In this document: positions 7,884-15,546 of the stretch, one piece after another
How positions within the stretch are numbered: position 1 is the stretch's first letter
How the letters are laid out: every line of letters begins with the position of its first letter
Notes under the pieces: generated by a model
What the model saw: only the letters and a program-made list of their open reading frames with translations
Databases searched by the model: none
What the model was told of the DNA's origin: nothing
From: Gammaproteobacteria bacterium
GTDB taxonomy: Bacteria > Pseudomonadota > Gammaproteobacteria > SZUA-229
Length of the DNA: 41,850 nucleotides
Reading direction: 5' to 3'
Assembly (NCBI GenBank): GCA_026995045.1
Contig: JALWPK010000220.1
Coordinates: forward strand, 1 to 41,850
Translations under genes and position numbers: made by a program

Positions 7884-8939
7884 TTACGGATTGGCCGCCG
7901 CCGGTTCGACAACTTTCACCGATTTGCCTTCGCGCAGGCCGATGGAGCCTTTCACCACCACGCGGCTTTGCGCAGTGAGTCCGTCGGTGACGGCAATCAT
8001 GTCGCCGTATTGCTGGCCGGTTTCGATGCGGGTTTTGTGCGCCTTGTTATCGTGGTCGACAGTGTAGACAAACGCACCCTGTGAATCGTGATGCAGGCTG
8101 TTGGCGGGAATCACCAGCCGGTCTGCCGACTGTGTGTAGAATTCGGCAATCGCCAGTTGCCCGGCGCGCACGCCGTATGGCTGCGGTAACAGCTCCACTT
8201 CGAGGCTTCCCTTGCGGGTGGCGGCGTCAATCGCGGGATAGATGCGCGTGATGCTGGCGTCAAAACGGTTATCGCCCAATGCCGGAATGCGAACGCTGAC
8301 ATGGTCGCCAACCGCCAGCCAGGGAATCCATTGCCCGGCGACGCTGATTTTCAGGTACAGCGAGTCCGGGTCAATCAGGGTGAGCGCGTGGGTGTTGGCT
8401 GGCAGCACATCGCCAGCCTCAACCAGCCGCTCGGTGACAATGCCGTCAAACGGCGCTTTCAGTGTGGCGCGCTGCAAGCGCGTGCGTTGCAGTTTTTCTT
8501 CCGCGCGCGCCATCAACAACGCGGTGCGGGCGCGGGCGATTTCTTCATCCGAGGCCAGCTGTTTGGGTTTGAGCTTGTTGAGCCGGTCGAAATCAGACTG
8601 CGCCTGCAATGTCTGCGCGCGGGCTTTTTCCAACGCCACCTGAATCAGGCTGTCATCCAGTTGCAGCAACACCTCGCCTTGTTTGACCGCATCTCCCGGG
8701 TTAACCGAAAGCTTCGTCACCCGCGCGCCGATTTCATTGCTGATGCGCGCAATCCGCCGCGCCTGCAAACTGTTGCTGCTGGTCAGTTGCGTGCGCACCG
8801 CTTGTATTTCAGCTGGCGCCAGCTCGACCAGGTGATCGGTTTTGCCGTGGCGCCGGGAAGCGGGGGTTTCACTGTCGCATGCGTTGAGCAAACCACCTGT
8901 CAACAATACGGTGACAAGAATAAGCGGGCGGATAAACAT
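7884..8939 (-). CDS. RND periplasmic adaptor (HlyD/membrane fusion family), lipoprotein
   Basis: A 351-residue adaptor that links the RND permease to an outer-membrane channel. The N-terminus is a lipoprotein signal (MFIRPLILVTVLLTGGLLNAC) with the lipid-modified Cys in LLNAC. The order then is a biotinyl-lipoyl half (ISNEIGARVTKLSVNPGDAV), an alpha-helical hairpin (about residues 85-140, ALEKARAQTLQAQSDFDRLN onward), the second lipoyl half (LKAPFDGIVTERLVEAGDVL), a beta-barrel and a C-terminal membrane-proximal domain. The ATG at 8939 was chosen because the signal peptide starts there; a longer frame would put repeat DNA into the protein. No Shine-Dalgarno is visible, and a perfect -10 TATAAT ends only 6 bases before the ATG, suggesting a leaderless mRNA. 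Confidence 0.92.
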   Translation of the reverse strand: MFIRPLILVTVLLTGGLLNACDSETPASRRHGKTDHLVELAPAEIQAVRTQLTSSNSLQARRIARISNEIGARVTKLSVNPGDAVKQGEVLLQLDDSLIQVALEKARAQTLQAQSDFDRLNKLKPKQLASDEEIARARTALLMARAEEKLQRTRLQRATLKAPFDGIVTERLVEAGDVLPANTHALTLIDPDSLYLKISVAGQWIPWLAVGDHVSVRIPALGDNRFDASITRIYPAIDAATRKGSLEVELLPQPYGVRAGQLAIAEFYTQSADRLVIPANSLHHDSQGAFVYTVDHDNKAHKTRIETGQQYGDMIAVTDGLTAQSRVVVKGSIGLREGKSVKVVEPAAANP

Positions 8940-8945
8940 GGTGCG

Positions 8946-8951
8946 ATTATA
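8946..8951 (-). promoter_or_regulatory. -10 element TATAAT of the adaptor/RND operon
   Basis: Read on the minus strand this is a perfect TATAAT whose last base is 6 nt from the ATG at 8939. Transcription would start at or next to the A of the ATG. No good -35 is seen 17 bp upstream. The flanking 42 bases are almost identical to those in front of the divergent ABC transporter gene. Confidence 0.55.
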
Positions 8952-8971
8952 TCGTGTTTTGATTATTTGAT

Positions 8972-9229
8972 TTGCCACAGAGGACACAGAGAGCACGGAG
9001 GTTTTTTTGTGTCATTTCGACCACATGGAGAAATCTCACAGGGCGCGGCTTGCGGGGCAGATCCCTCGGCTACGCTCGGGATGACTGAACTGAATACTGG
9101 CCCATGTTCGTAGGAGTGGCTTCAGCCACGAATCGGACCCCCACAAACACTGTGCTATCTGAAATCGTGTTTTCGCGGCTGAAGCCACTCCTACAAACTC
9201 TTGGCGCTCTCTGTGTCCTCTGTGGCAAA
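8972..9229. repeat. Composite nested inverted repeat (families B, E, A)
   Basis: This fills most of the 322-bp divergent intergenic region. From the outside in: family B left arm TTGCCACAGAGGACACAGAG (from 8972); a family E pair, GTCATTTCGACCACATGGAG (from 9011) and AGATCCCTCGGCTACGCTCG (from 9059); family A left arm GTAGGAGTGGCTTCAGCCAC (from 9110); family A right arm TTCGCGGCTGAAGCCACTCC (from 9172); family B right arm CTCTCTGTGTCCTCTGTGGC (from 9207). B and A are arranged as inverted pairs, one inside the other. No gene is seen in it. Confidence 0.82.
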
Positions 9230-9247
9230 CCAAATATCAAAACAAGA

Positions 9248-9253
9248 TATAAT
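9248..9253 (+). promoter_or_regulatory. -10 element TATAAT of the ABC exporter gene
   Basis: A perfect TATAAT ends 8 nt before the ATG at 9262, with no Shine-Dalgarno between them. The 42 bases upstream mirror the promoter of the divergent adaptor gene with two mismatches and one indel, including the end of repeat family B. The mRNA is predicted to be leaderless or nearly so. Confidence 0.55.
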
Positions 9254-9261
9254 CCGCCCCC

Positions 9262-11079
9262 ATGGTTCCACGTCCCACAGAAGCGCCGCATTCCAACCGC
9301 AAGGATTTGCAAAATCTGAAACGCCTGTTTCCCTACATCTGGGAATTCAAGGGCAGGGTGATGATTGCGCTGCTGAGTCTGGTGCTGTCGAAAATGGCGA
9401 TTGTCGGCATGCCGCTGGTGCTGAAACAGATTGTGGATGCGCTGGATGCGAGCAAGCTGCCGGCCGGGCAGACGCTGGTGCTGCCGCTTGGTTTGTTGCT
9501 GGCCTATGGCGCCTTGCGCATGACCAGCAGCCTGTTCAACGAGCTGCGCGATGCGGTGTTTGCGCGCGTGCGTTATCACGCCATGCGCACTATTTCCAAA
9601 CGCGTGCTCAGTCATCTGTTTTCACTGTCGCTGTCGTATCATCTCGACCGCAAGACCGGCGGCATTACCCGCGATCTGGAGCGCGGCACCAACTCGCTGA
9701 GTTCGATACTGAACTATCTGGTGTTCAACATTATCCCGACCGCCGCCGAGTTCACCTTTGTTGCGGTGATTCTGCTCAGTCAGTACGAGCCGCGTTTCAC
9801 CATTGTGACCTTTGTGACGGTGGCGGCCTATATCGCCTTCACGCTGGCGGTGACCAACTGGCGCATGCATTTTCGCCACACCATGAACAAGCTGGAATCG
9901 CAGGCCAACAGTTTTGCGGTGGATGGCATGCTCAATTACGAAACAGTGAAATATTTCACCAACGAAAAATACGAAATCGAAAACTACGACCAAACGCTGG
10001 ATGACTGGGAGCGGGCGGCGGTGAAAAGCCAGAACTCGATGTCGCTGCTCAACTTTGGCCAGGGCGCGGTGATTGCGGTCGGCGTGACCTTTATGATGGT
10101 GTACGCGGCGCAGGGTGTGGTCGCCGGCAACATGACGCTGGGCGACCTGGTGCTGGTCAATACCATGATGCTGCAACTGTTTCTGCCGCTGAATTTTCTC
10201 GGCATTATCTATCGCGCGCTCAAATATGCGCTGGCCGATATGGACATGATGATCAAGCTGCTCGACACCAAACGCACGATTGAAGATGCGCCGGACGCCA
10301 AACCGCTGACGGTGACCGAAGCGCGGGTGGAGTTTGAAAACGTATCGTTCAGCTACAACGAAAACCGTCAGATACTGCACGAGGTGTCGTTTGAAATTCC
10401 GCCCGGGCACAAGGTTGCCGTGGTGGGGCCGTCCGGGGCAGGCAAATCGACGCTGGCGCGTTTGTTGTTCCGCTTTTATGACCCGACAACAGGTTGCATC
10501 CGCATTGATGGGCAGGATATCCGCCAGGTCACCCAGGACAGTCTGCGGCGCAATATCGGCATCGTGCCGCAGGATACGGTGCTGTTCAATCACAGCATCG
10601 AGTACAACATCCGCTATGCCCGACTCGACGCCACGCACGAGGAAATCGTGCAGGCGGCGAAACTGGCCAACATACACGATTTTATCGACAGCCTGCCCGA
10701 CAAATACGATACCATTGTCGGTGAACGCGGGCTGAAACTGTCCGGTGGTGAGAAACAGCGCATCGCCATCGCACGGGTGATTCTTAAAAATCCGAAAATA
10801 CTGGTGTTCGATGAAGCCACCTCCTCACTGGATTCGCATTCGGAAAAACAGATTCTGCAATCGCTCAAACAGGTGGCTGAACAACACACCACGCTGGTGA
10901 TTGCGCATCGTTTGTCGACCATTGTCGACGCCGATAATATTATTGTGCTGGAGCAGGGGCGCATTGTTGAACAGGGCGCGCATCAGCAACTGCTGGAGCA
11001 GCAGGGTTTGTATGCGCATTTATGGCAGCTGCAACAGCAGCAGAAACGCGAACAGGACGCGCTGCGTGAGGCGGTTTGA
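9262..11079 (+). CDS. ABC exporter of the ATM1/HMT1 type (fused permease-ATPase)
   Basis: A 605-residue half-transporter acting as a homodimer in the inner membrane. Residues about 25-320 hold six membrane helices (for example VMIALLSLVLSKMAIVGMPL). The region LERGTNSLSSILNYLVFNIIP and the NYETVKYFTNEKYE coupling segment are typical of mitochondrial ATM1 and its bacterial relatives, which export glutathione-linked persulfide, Fe-S or metal conjugates. The ATPase has Walker A GPSGAGKST (about residue 389), Q-loop IVPQDTVLFN, signature LSGGEKQR, Walker B ILVFDEATSSLD and H-loop IAHRLST. The gene is alone in its orientation block, followed 40 bp later by carbonic anhydrase. The start is the only Met before the first conserved segment (LKRLFPYIWEFKGRV). 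The substrate is inferred from family only. Confidence 0.9.
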   Translation: MVPRPTEAPHSNRKDLQNLKRLFPYIWEFKGRVMIALLSLVLSKMAIVGMPLVLKQIVDALDASKLPAGQTLVLPLGLLLAYGALRMTSSLFNELRDAVFARVRYHAMRTISKRVLSHLFSLSLSYHLDRKTGGITRDLERGTNSLSSILNYLVFNIIPTAAEFTFVAVILLSQYEPRFTIVTFVTVAAYIAFTLAVTNWRMHFRHTMNKLESQANSFAVDGMLNYETVKYFTNEKYEIENYDQTLDDWERAAVKSQNSMSLLNFGQGAVIAVGVTFMMVYAAQGVVAGNMTLGDLVLVNTMMLQLFLPLNFLGIIYRALKYALADMDMMIKLLDTKRTIEDAPDAKPLTVTEARVEFENVSFSYNENRQILHEVSFEIPPGHKVAVVGPSGAGKSTLARLLFRFYDPTTGCIRIDGQDIRQVTQDSLRRNIGIVPQDTVLFNHSIEYNIRYARLDATHEEIVQAAKLANIHDFIDSLPDKYDTIVGERGLKLSGGEKQRIAIARVILKNPKILVFDEATSSLDSHSEKQILQSLKQVAEQHTTLVIAHRLSTIVDADNIIVLEQGRIVEQGAHQQLLEQQGLYAHLWQLQQQQKREQDALREAV

Positions 11080-11119
11080 TGCTCCTGTGATTTGATAACG
11101 TTTTACAGAGATTACTATT

Positions 11120-11734
11120 TTGCCAAATCTGAAACATTTGCTTGATAACAACCGCGAATGGGCGGACGCCATCAAACGCGAACAGCCGGATTTTTTCACC
11201 CAGCTGTCGATGCAGCAGTCGCCGGAATACCTGTGGATTGGCTGTTCCGACAGTCGTGTGCCGGCCAACCAGATTACAGGGCTCAAGCCCGGCGAGGTGT
11301 TTGTGCACCGCAATATCGCCAATGTGGTGGTGTACACCGACCTTAACTGTCTGTCCGTCATCCAGTTTGCGGTGGAAGTTATCAAGGTCAAACATATTAT
11401 TGTCTGCGGCCATTACGGTTGTGGCGGCGTGCAGGCGGCGCTGGAAAATCATGAGCATGGCTTAATTGATAACTGGCTGCGCCACATCAAGGATGTGATT
11501 CGTTTTCACAAAAGCGAATTTGATGGACTGGAACACCACGACAAACTGGATTTGCTGTGTGAACTGAATGTGCGCGAGCAGGTGAAGAATGTCGCTCACA
11601 CCACCATCGTGCAGGACGCCTGGAAGCAGGGCAATGAACTGTCGGTGCACGGCTGGATTTACAGCATCGAAAACGGCATCCTGAAAGATCTGGATACCAG
11701 CGTTTCTTCAATCGATGAGGCTGCAACCCTGTAA
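11120..11734 (+). CDS. can: Beta-class carbonic anhydrase, TTG start
   Basis: A 204-residue zinc enzyme interconverting CO2 and bicarbonate in the cytoplasm. Zinc ligands are all present: C42 and D44 in WIGCSDSRVPANQI, and H98 and C101 in VCGHYGCGGVQAAL. The length and the N-terminal LKHLLDNNREWA are normal for the proteobacterial Can type. No ATG exists at the family's start position. The TTG at 11120 gives MPNLKHLL, which aligns with typical starts, and CAGAGA lies upstream as a ribosome-binding site. The next gene (yjdM) begins 45 bases downstream, behind a possible -10 TACAAT (11741-11746). Confidence 0.94.
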   Translation: MPNLKHLLDNNREWADAIKREQPDFFTQLSMQQSPEYLWIGCSDSRVPANQITGLKPGEVFVHRNIANVVVYTDLNCLSVIQFAVEVIKVKHIIVCGHYGCGGVQAALENHEHGLIDNWLRHIKDVIRFHKSEFDGLEHHDKLDLLCELNVREQVKNVAHTTIVQDAWKQGNELSVHGWIYSIENGILKDLDTSVSSIDEAATL

Positions 11735-11779
11735 TACGGTACAATTCCCCACTTCAACTAGCTAACAAACGAAAAAGCC

Positions 11780-12118
11780 ATGTCTGATTTTCCTCCCTGT
11801 CCCGAATGCGGTTCCAAATACAGCTATATGGATGGCGCCCTGCTGATGTGTCCTGAATGCGGCCATGAATGGTCAGCTGACGCCACAGATGAAGCTGAAG
11901 ACGAAGCGGTGGTCAGGGACAGCAATGGCAATGTGCTGCAGGATGGCGACACCGTCACCGTCATCAAGGATTTGAAGGTGAAGGGTTCATCGGCCGTGGT
12001 CAAGGTGGGCACGCGGGTGAAGAATATTCGTCTGGTGGAAGGCGACCACGATATCGATTGCAAAATTGACGGCATCGGCGCGATGAAACTGAAATCACAG
12101 TTTGTCAAAAAAGCCTGA
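11780..12118 (+). CDS. yjdM: YjdM (PhnA-like) zinc-ribbon protein
   Basis: A 112-residue small protein of the YjdM family, historically named PhnA although it is not the phosphonoacetate hydrolase. The N-terminus carries a zinc ribbon with two CxxC knuckles ([21 protein letters not shown]). The C-terminal half is an SH3-like fold ([20 protein letters not shown] ... IKNIR-like strand ... KLKSQFVKK). The function is unknown. It follows carbonic anhydrase in the same direction but probably has its own promoter. Confidence 0.93.
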   Translation: MSDFPPCPECGSKYSYMDGALLMCPECGHEWSADATDEAEDEAVVRDSNGNVLQDGDTVTVIKDLKVKGSSAVVKVGTRVKNIRLVEGDHDIDCKIDGIGAMKLKSQFVKKA

Positions 12119-12140
12119 GCGCCTGCTCGCCAACCCGGCC

Positions 12141-12169
12141 TTGTCAGTCAGACGGGATTCCCCTATTAT
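12141..12169 (+). promoter_or_regulatory. Sigma70-type promoter
   Basis: TTGTCA (12141-12146), a 17-bp spacer and TATTAT (12164-12169), each hexamer one base from consensus. The predicted start is near 12176, some 30 bases before the ATG at 12208 and upstream of its GAGGAG ribosome-binding site. Confidence 0.6.
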
Positions 12170-12207
12170 CAGAATAATGAATGACCCGACTTTTGAGGAG
12201 TATTGCC

Positions 12208-12492
12208 ATGTCTGCGGATAATCTCACCCTGGCGGCGTTGATCATTGTGGTTGTGATGATTCTCGTGGTGATACTGCTCAACCGCAGCCGCTCGGAAACG
12301 AACAGGCAGATGCGAAAAATGGCCAGGCAGATGGCGCTGATTCAGACCAATGAAAAAGCCCGCGCTGTCTGTCAGAAAATTCGCAACCAGCATCCTGAGT
12401 TGTGCGCCGGTATTGATTTCACACTCAAGGAATCCGGGGATGAAGTGCACATAGATGAATGGAATTGCAACAAGCCCAGGCCGACCCTGTAG
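12208..12492 (+). CDS. Small single-pass membrane protein, unknown
   Basis: A 94-residue protein. One strongly hydrophobic helix lies at residues 6-24 (LTLAALIIVVVMILVVILL), followed by a basic, probably cytoplasmic helical stretch (NRSRSETNRQMRKMARQM) and a C-terminal part containing three Cys (AVCQ, ELCAG, WNCNK). I do not recognise a family. The ATG at 12208 is chosen because GAGGAG (12196-12201) precedes it at good spacing; an in-frame ATG at 12181 lies upstream of that site. A good promoter is upstream, so the gene is probably expressed alone. Downstream, 155 bp lie before the next gene. Confidence 0.7.
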   Translation: MSADNLTLAALIIVVVMILVVILLNRSRSETNRQMRKMARQMALIQTNEKARAVCQKIRNQHPELCAGIDFTLKESGDEVHIDEWNCNKPRPTL

Positions 12493-12647
12493 GTTTTTTG
12501 CCCGGCGCCGGACTGCGGTTACCCATTTGATGTAAAAAGCATTGACTGCGCCTGGGGGGAAAGGACTTGCTGCATTAATGGCCATCTGTTTCGTACTGTT
12601 TGTGCGGCAAGATGATGCTGAATTTTGTTCCGAAAAGGATAACGGTT

Positions 12648-12890
12648 ATGGACGATAACAATCAAAGCGAACCCGCGAATGATACCGTCGTAACACAGGG
12701 TAGCGATGAGCCCAGGCGCCGGATACAGGATCGTGTCATGCCGAAAGATCCGGTACACAAGCTGAATCTGGATCGCAGAGTCAAAAACAGCGATCGCCGC
12801 AAAAACAGTGATCCCAATTACAGTGGCCTCTCGCGCCGCTACACCATCGATCGCCGGGTTAATGTCAGAGACCGTCGCCAGGCCGGCTAG
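12648..12890 (+). CDS. Small Arg-Asp repeat protein, unknown
   Basis: An 80-residue, highly charged protein with no membrane segment. The acidic, polar N-terminus (MDDNNQSEPANDTVV) leads into a C-terminal half in which an [D/S]RR motif recurs at residues 42-44, 49-51, 62-64, 68-70 and 75-77, after RRR at 23-25. The spacing of 5-13 residues and alternating charge suggest a disordered or nucleic-acid-binding peptide. AAAGGA lies about 8 bases before the ATG at 12648 and supports this start over the upstream in-frame ATG at 12600. No known family is recognised. It stands alone between a small membrane protein and the radical SAM gene. Confidence 0.62.
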   Translation: MDDNNQSEPANDTVVTQGSDEPRRRIQDRVMPKDPVHKLNLDRRVKNSDRRKNSDPNYSGLSRRYTIDRRVNVRDRRQAG

Positions 12891-12935
12891 TCAGCCCCTC
12901 CCGCCGGTAATGCGCCGCCTGCAGCATTTGCGCGT

Positions 12936-12941
12936 TATAAT
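12936..12941 (+). promoter_or_regulatory. -10 TATAAT close to the radical SAM start
   Basis: A perfect TATAAT ends 6 nt before the ATG at 12948. There is no Shine-Dalgarno in the gap and no convincing -35. This is the same arrangement as in front of the adaptor and ABC genes and again predicts a leaderless transcript. Confidence 0.45.
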
Positions 12942-12947
12942 TCACCC

Positions 12948-14495
12948 ATGTCACTGTCCCTTCGAGCGGATTCTGGCGCGAGCGCTGACGCATCCGCGAT
13001 TATTCTCACCACACTGAACGCGCGCTACATGCACGCCGCGTTCGGCTTGCGTTATTTGTACGCCAACCTGGGCGAATTGCGTTCACAGGCCAGCATTCAG
13101 GAATTCACCATCCAGCAACGTCCGATTGATATTGCTGAAAAACTGCTGGCGCGGCAGCCGTGCATTATCGGTTTTGGCGTATATATCTGGAATGTGGCGG
13201 AAATCAGCCAGACCGTTGCGTTGATCAGGCAGGTGTCGCCTGACACTGTCATCGTACTGGGTGGCCCCGAAGTCAGCCATTATCCGGATGCGCCGGAAGT
13301 GTGTGAACAGGCCGACTATGTGATTGCCGGCGCCGCCGAAAAAACTTTCCGTGAACTGTGCCAGCGCCTGCTGGCGGGCGAACGGCCGGCGCAGCGTTAT
13401 ATCAACAGCGAACCGGTCGCGCTGGATGAGCTGGCCTTGCCATACGATTTCTATAACGATGAAGATATCCGCAACCGTCTGGTTTATGTGGAAGCCTCGC
13501 GCGGTTGTCCGTACAAATGCGAGTTTTGCCTGTCGTCGCTGGACAAGACCGCCAAACCGTTCGCATTGCAGCGTTTTTTGCGCGAAATGGAGCGGCTGCA
13601 TCAGCGTGGCGTGCGCAATTTCAAGTTTATCGACCGCACCTTTAACCTCAAGGTGAGCAGCAGCATCGCCATACTTGAATTTTTTCTTGAGCGCATCAGC
13701 GACGACCTGTATCTGCATTTTGAGGTGATTCCCGACAACCTGCCGGACAAACTGAAACAGGTGATACAGCAGTTTCCGAAGCATACCCTGCAATTTGAAA
13801 TCGGCGTGCAGACTTTCGATGAGAACATTCAGGCGCTGATCAGTCGCCGGCAGAACAACGACAAAACCTGCGCCAACCTGAAATGGCTGCGCCAGCACAC
13901 ACAAGTGTATATCCACGCCGACCTGATATTCGGCCTGCCTGCGGATACGCTGGAAAACTTTGCCCGAAGTTTCGACAAACTGGTGGCGTTGCGCCCGCAT
14001 GAAATCCAGCTGGGCATACTCAAGCGGCTGCGCGGCGCGCCGCTGAATCGCCATACCGATACATATCGCATGCGTTACAACCCGCAGCCGCCATACAATA
14101 TCCTGAGCACACGGGATATTGATTTCGCCACCATGCAGCGCGTCAACCGCTTTGCGCGATACTGGGACATGATTGCCAACTCCGGGCGCTTTCAGCACAC
14201 GCTGCCATTGATTCTGGCGGATTCGCCGTTTCAGCATTTCCTGCAATTCAGCGACGCCCTGTATCAGCGCTGCGGCAGCACCTGGAAAATCGCCTTGCGC
14301 CGCTTGTTCGCCCTGAGCTGGCAAATCCTGCAACAACGCGGCGACATGGATGCAAATTTGCTATTGGAAGCCTTGCGGCGGGATTATCAGCGCAGCGGTG
14401 AAAAAGCCGCGTTTGAAAGTCTTTTGCAGCCACCGCAACAACCACCGCGAAGCGGTGTCGCCAACAAGCGTCAGCTCAAGGCGCTGAACGCATGA
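12948..14495 (+). CDS. B12-binding-domain radical SAM protein (DUF4080 type)
   Basis: A 515-residue enzyme with an N-terminal cobalamin-binding Rossmann domain (ILTTLNARYMHAAFGLRYLY to about residue 145, with VIVLGGPEVSHYP) and a radical SAM barrel. The 4Fe-4S motif is CPYKCEFC (C187, C191, C194). The barrel continues through FKFIDRTFNLK, LQFEIGVQTF and DLIFGLPADTLE, and a DUF4080-like C-terminal domain follows. Such proteins use S-adenosylmethionine radicals, sometimes with cobalamin-bound methyl; the substrate of this subgroup is unknown. The start codon overlaps nothing, and a TATAAT sits 6 nt upstream. The following methylase gene overlaps by 4 bases (ATGA), so they form an operon and may both act on RNA or a shared pathway; that last point is inference. 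Confidence 0.88.
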   Translation: MSLSLRADSGASADASAIILTTLNARYMHAAFGLRYLYANLGELRSQASIQEFTIQQRPIDIAEKLLARQPCIIGFGVYIWNVAEISQTVALIRQVSPDTVIVLGGPEVSHYPDAPEVCEQADYVIAGAAEKTFRELCQRLLAGERPAQRYINSEPVALDELALPYDFYNDEDIRNRLVYVEASRGCPYKCEFCLSSLDKTAKPFALQRFLREMERLHQRGVRNFKFIDRTFNLKVSSSIAILEFFLERISDDLYLHFEVIPDNLPDKLKQVIQQFPKHTLQFEIGVQTFDENIQALISRRQNNDKTCANLKWLRQHTQVYIHADLIFGLPADTLENFARSFDKLVALRPHEIQLGILKRLRGAPLNRHTDTYRMRYNPQPPYNILSTRDIDFATMQRVNRFARYWDMIANSGRFQHTLPLILADSPFQHFLQFSDALYQRCGSTWKIALRRLFALSWQILQQRGDMDANLLLEALRRDYQRSGEKAAFESLLQPPQQPPRSGVANKRQLKALNA

Positions 14496-15016
14496 CAAGG
14501 CAGGCGCAGCTGGATCACAGCGCGCATCAGGCGGATGCGGCGCGGTTGCCGCTGTGTATTGTGGCGCACGATCTGGCCTCGCCGGAGAATGTTGGCGGCC
14601 TGTTCCGGCTGGCGGATGCGTTGGCGGTGGAAAAGCTGTATCTGTGCGGTGAAACCCCATGTCCGCCAAACCGGCGCATACACAAGGTTTCGCGCGCGAC
14701 GGTGGACGCCGTCGCCTGGCAAAAAGTGGAACAGCCCGTTGCCTTGCTGCAACAGCTAAGGCAGGCGGGTTACCGCATCATCAGCCTGGAACTGACTTCG
14801 GCGAGTGTGGATCTGGCCGAGCTGACGTTACAGGCAAATGACAAGGTCTGCCTGATCGTCGGCGCGGAAAAACATGGCGTGGCGCAGGAGTTGCTCGATG
14901 CTTCTGACTGCTGCGCGCACATTCCCATGCGCGGGCGCAATTCATCCATGAATGTCGCCATGGCCTGCGCCATCGCCGCTTATGAAATCACACAGCAAAT
15001 GATCAAAGCTGTTTAA
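14492..15016 (+). CDS. TrmH/SpoU-family RNA methyltransferase
   Basis: A 174-residue SPOUT enzyme that would 2'-O-methylate a ribose in tRNA or rRNA using S-adenosylmethionine. The three family motifs are present: VAHDLASPENVGGLFRLADAL (motif 1, Asn and Arg), CLIVGAEKHGVAQELLD (motif 2, Gly-Ala-Glu) and IPMRGRNSSMNVAMACAIAAYE (motif 3, with the knot-forming Ser-x-Asn-Val). It lacks the extra N-terminal domain seen in larger members. The ATG overlaps the stop of the radical SAM gene. The 3' end overlaps the convergent peroxiredoxin gene by 14 bases. The exact RNA target cannot be assigned. Confidence 0.87.
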   Translation: MTRQAQLDHSAHQADAARLPLCIVAHDLASPENVGGLFRLADALAVEKLYLCGETPCPPNRRIHKVSRATVDAVAWQKVEQPVALLQQLRQAGYRIISLELTSASVDLAELTLQANDKVCLIVGAEKHGVAQELLDASDCCAHIPMRGRNSSMNVAMACAIAAYEITQQMIKAV

Positions 15017-15467
15017 CGGTTTCCAGTATCGCCTCGGCGTGTCCGTTCGGGTCGACGCCGTATTGCGCTTCAACCAGCACGCCGTTTTTGTCAATCACAA
15101 AGGTGGAACGCACGATGCCCATTTTTTTCACGCCGTTCTTTTCCTTTTCCCGCCACACATCATAGGCTTCGCAGACTTCGCCGCTGGTGTCGGCCAGCAG
15201 CTCAACCTTGAGGCCGTATTTGTCGATAAACGCCATGTGGCTGTCGCAACTGTCCTTGCTGACGCCGATTATGACCGTGTCCAGCTTGCTGAACTCGTTC
15301 GCCAGCCGGGTGAAATCATTGGCTTCAATGGTGCAGCCGGGCGTGTCATCTTTCGGATAAAAGTACAGGATGACATTTTTTGAACCGAGATAATCCGACA
15401 ACGAGACTACCTGGTTATTGTGATCGACTGATTTGAAATGGGGTGCTTTCTGGCCTGTTTGCAACAT
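15003..15467 (-). CDS. bcp: Thioredoxin-dependent peroxiredoxin (BCP/PrxQ type)
   Basis: A 154-residue peroxiredoxin reducing H2O2 and organic peroxides in the cytoplasm. The peroxidatic motif is PKDDTPGCTIEAND with C45, and a conserved Arg lies in VRSTFVIDKNG. Many BCP/PrxQ proteins have a resolving Cys five residues after the first (C50). Here that place is Asn, leaving C74 (KDSCDSH) and C99 (GEVCEAYD) as other candidates, or a one-Cys mechanism. The ATG at 15467 was chosen because AGGAAA lies just upstream and the family begins with L-x-x-G-x-x-AP. It is divergent from maeB, sharing a 79-bp intergenic region, and convergent with the TrmH gene. Confidence 0.92.
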   Translation of the reverse strand: MLQTGQKAPHFKSVDHNNQVVSLSDYLGSKNVILYFYPKDDTPGCTIEANDFTRLANEFSKLDTVIIGVSKDSCDSHMAFIDKYGLKVELLADTSGEVCEAYDVWREKEKNGVKKMGIVRSTFVIDKNGVLVEAQYGVDPNGHAEAILETVKQL

Positions 15468-15546
15468 GGTATTTCCTGTAGTGGGCAATCCGGGTATTAT
15501 CCATGCAAAAGGATGCAAATCCACACAATAATACAAGGGTTGTAAC

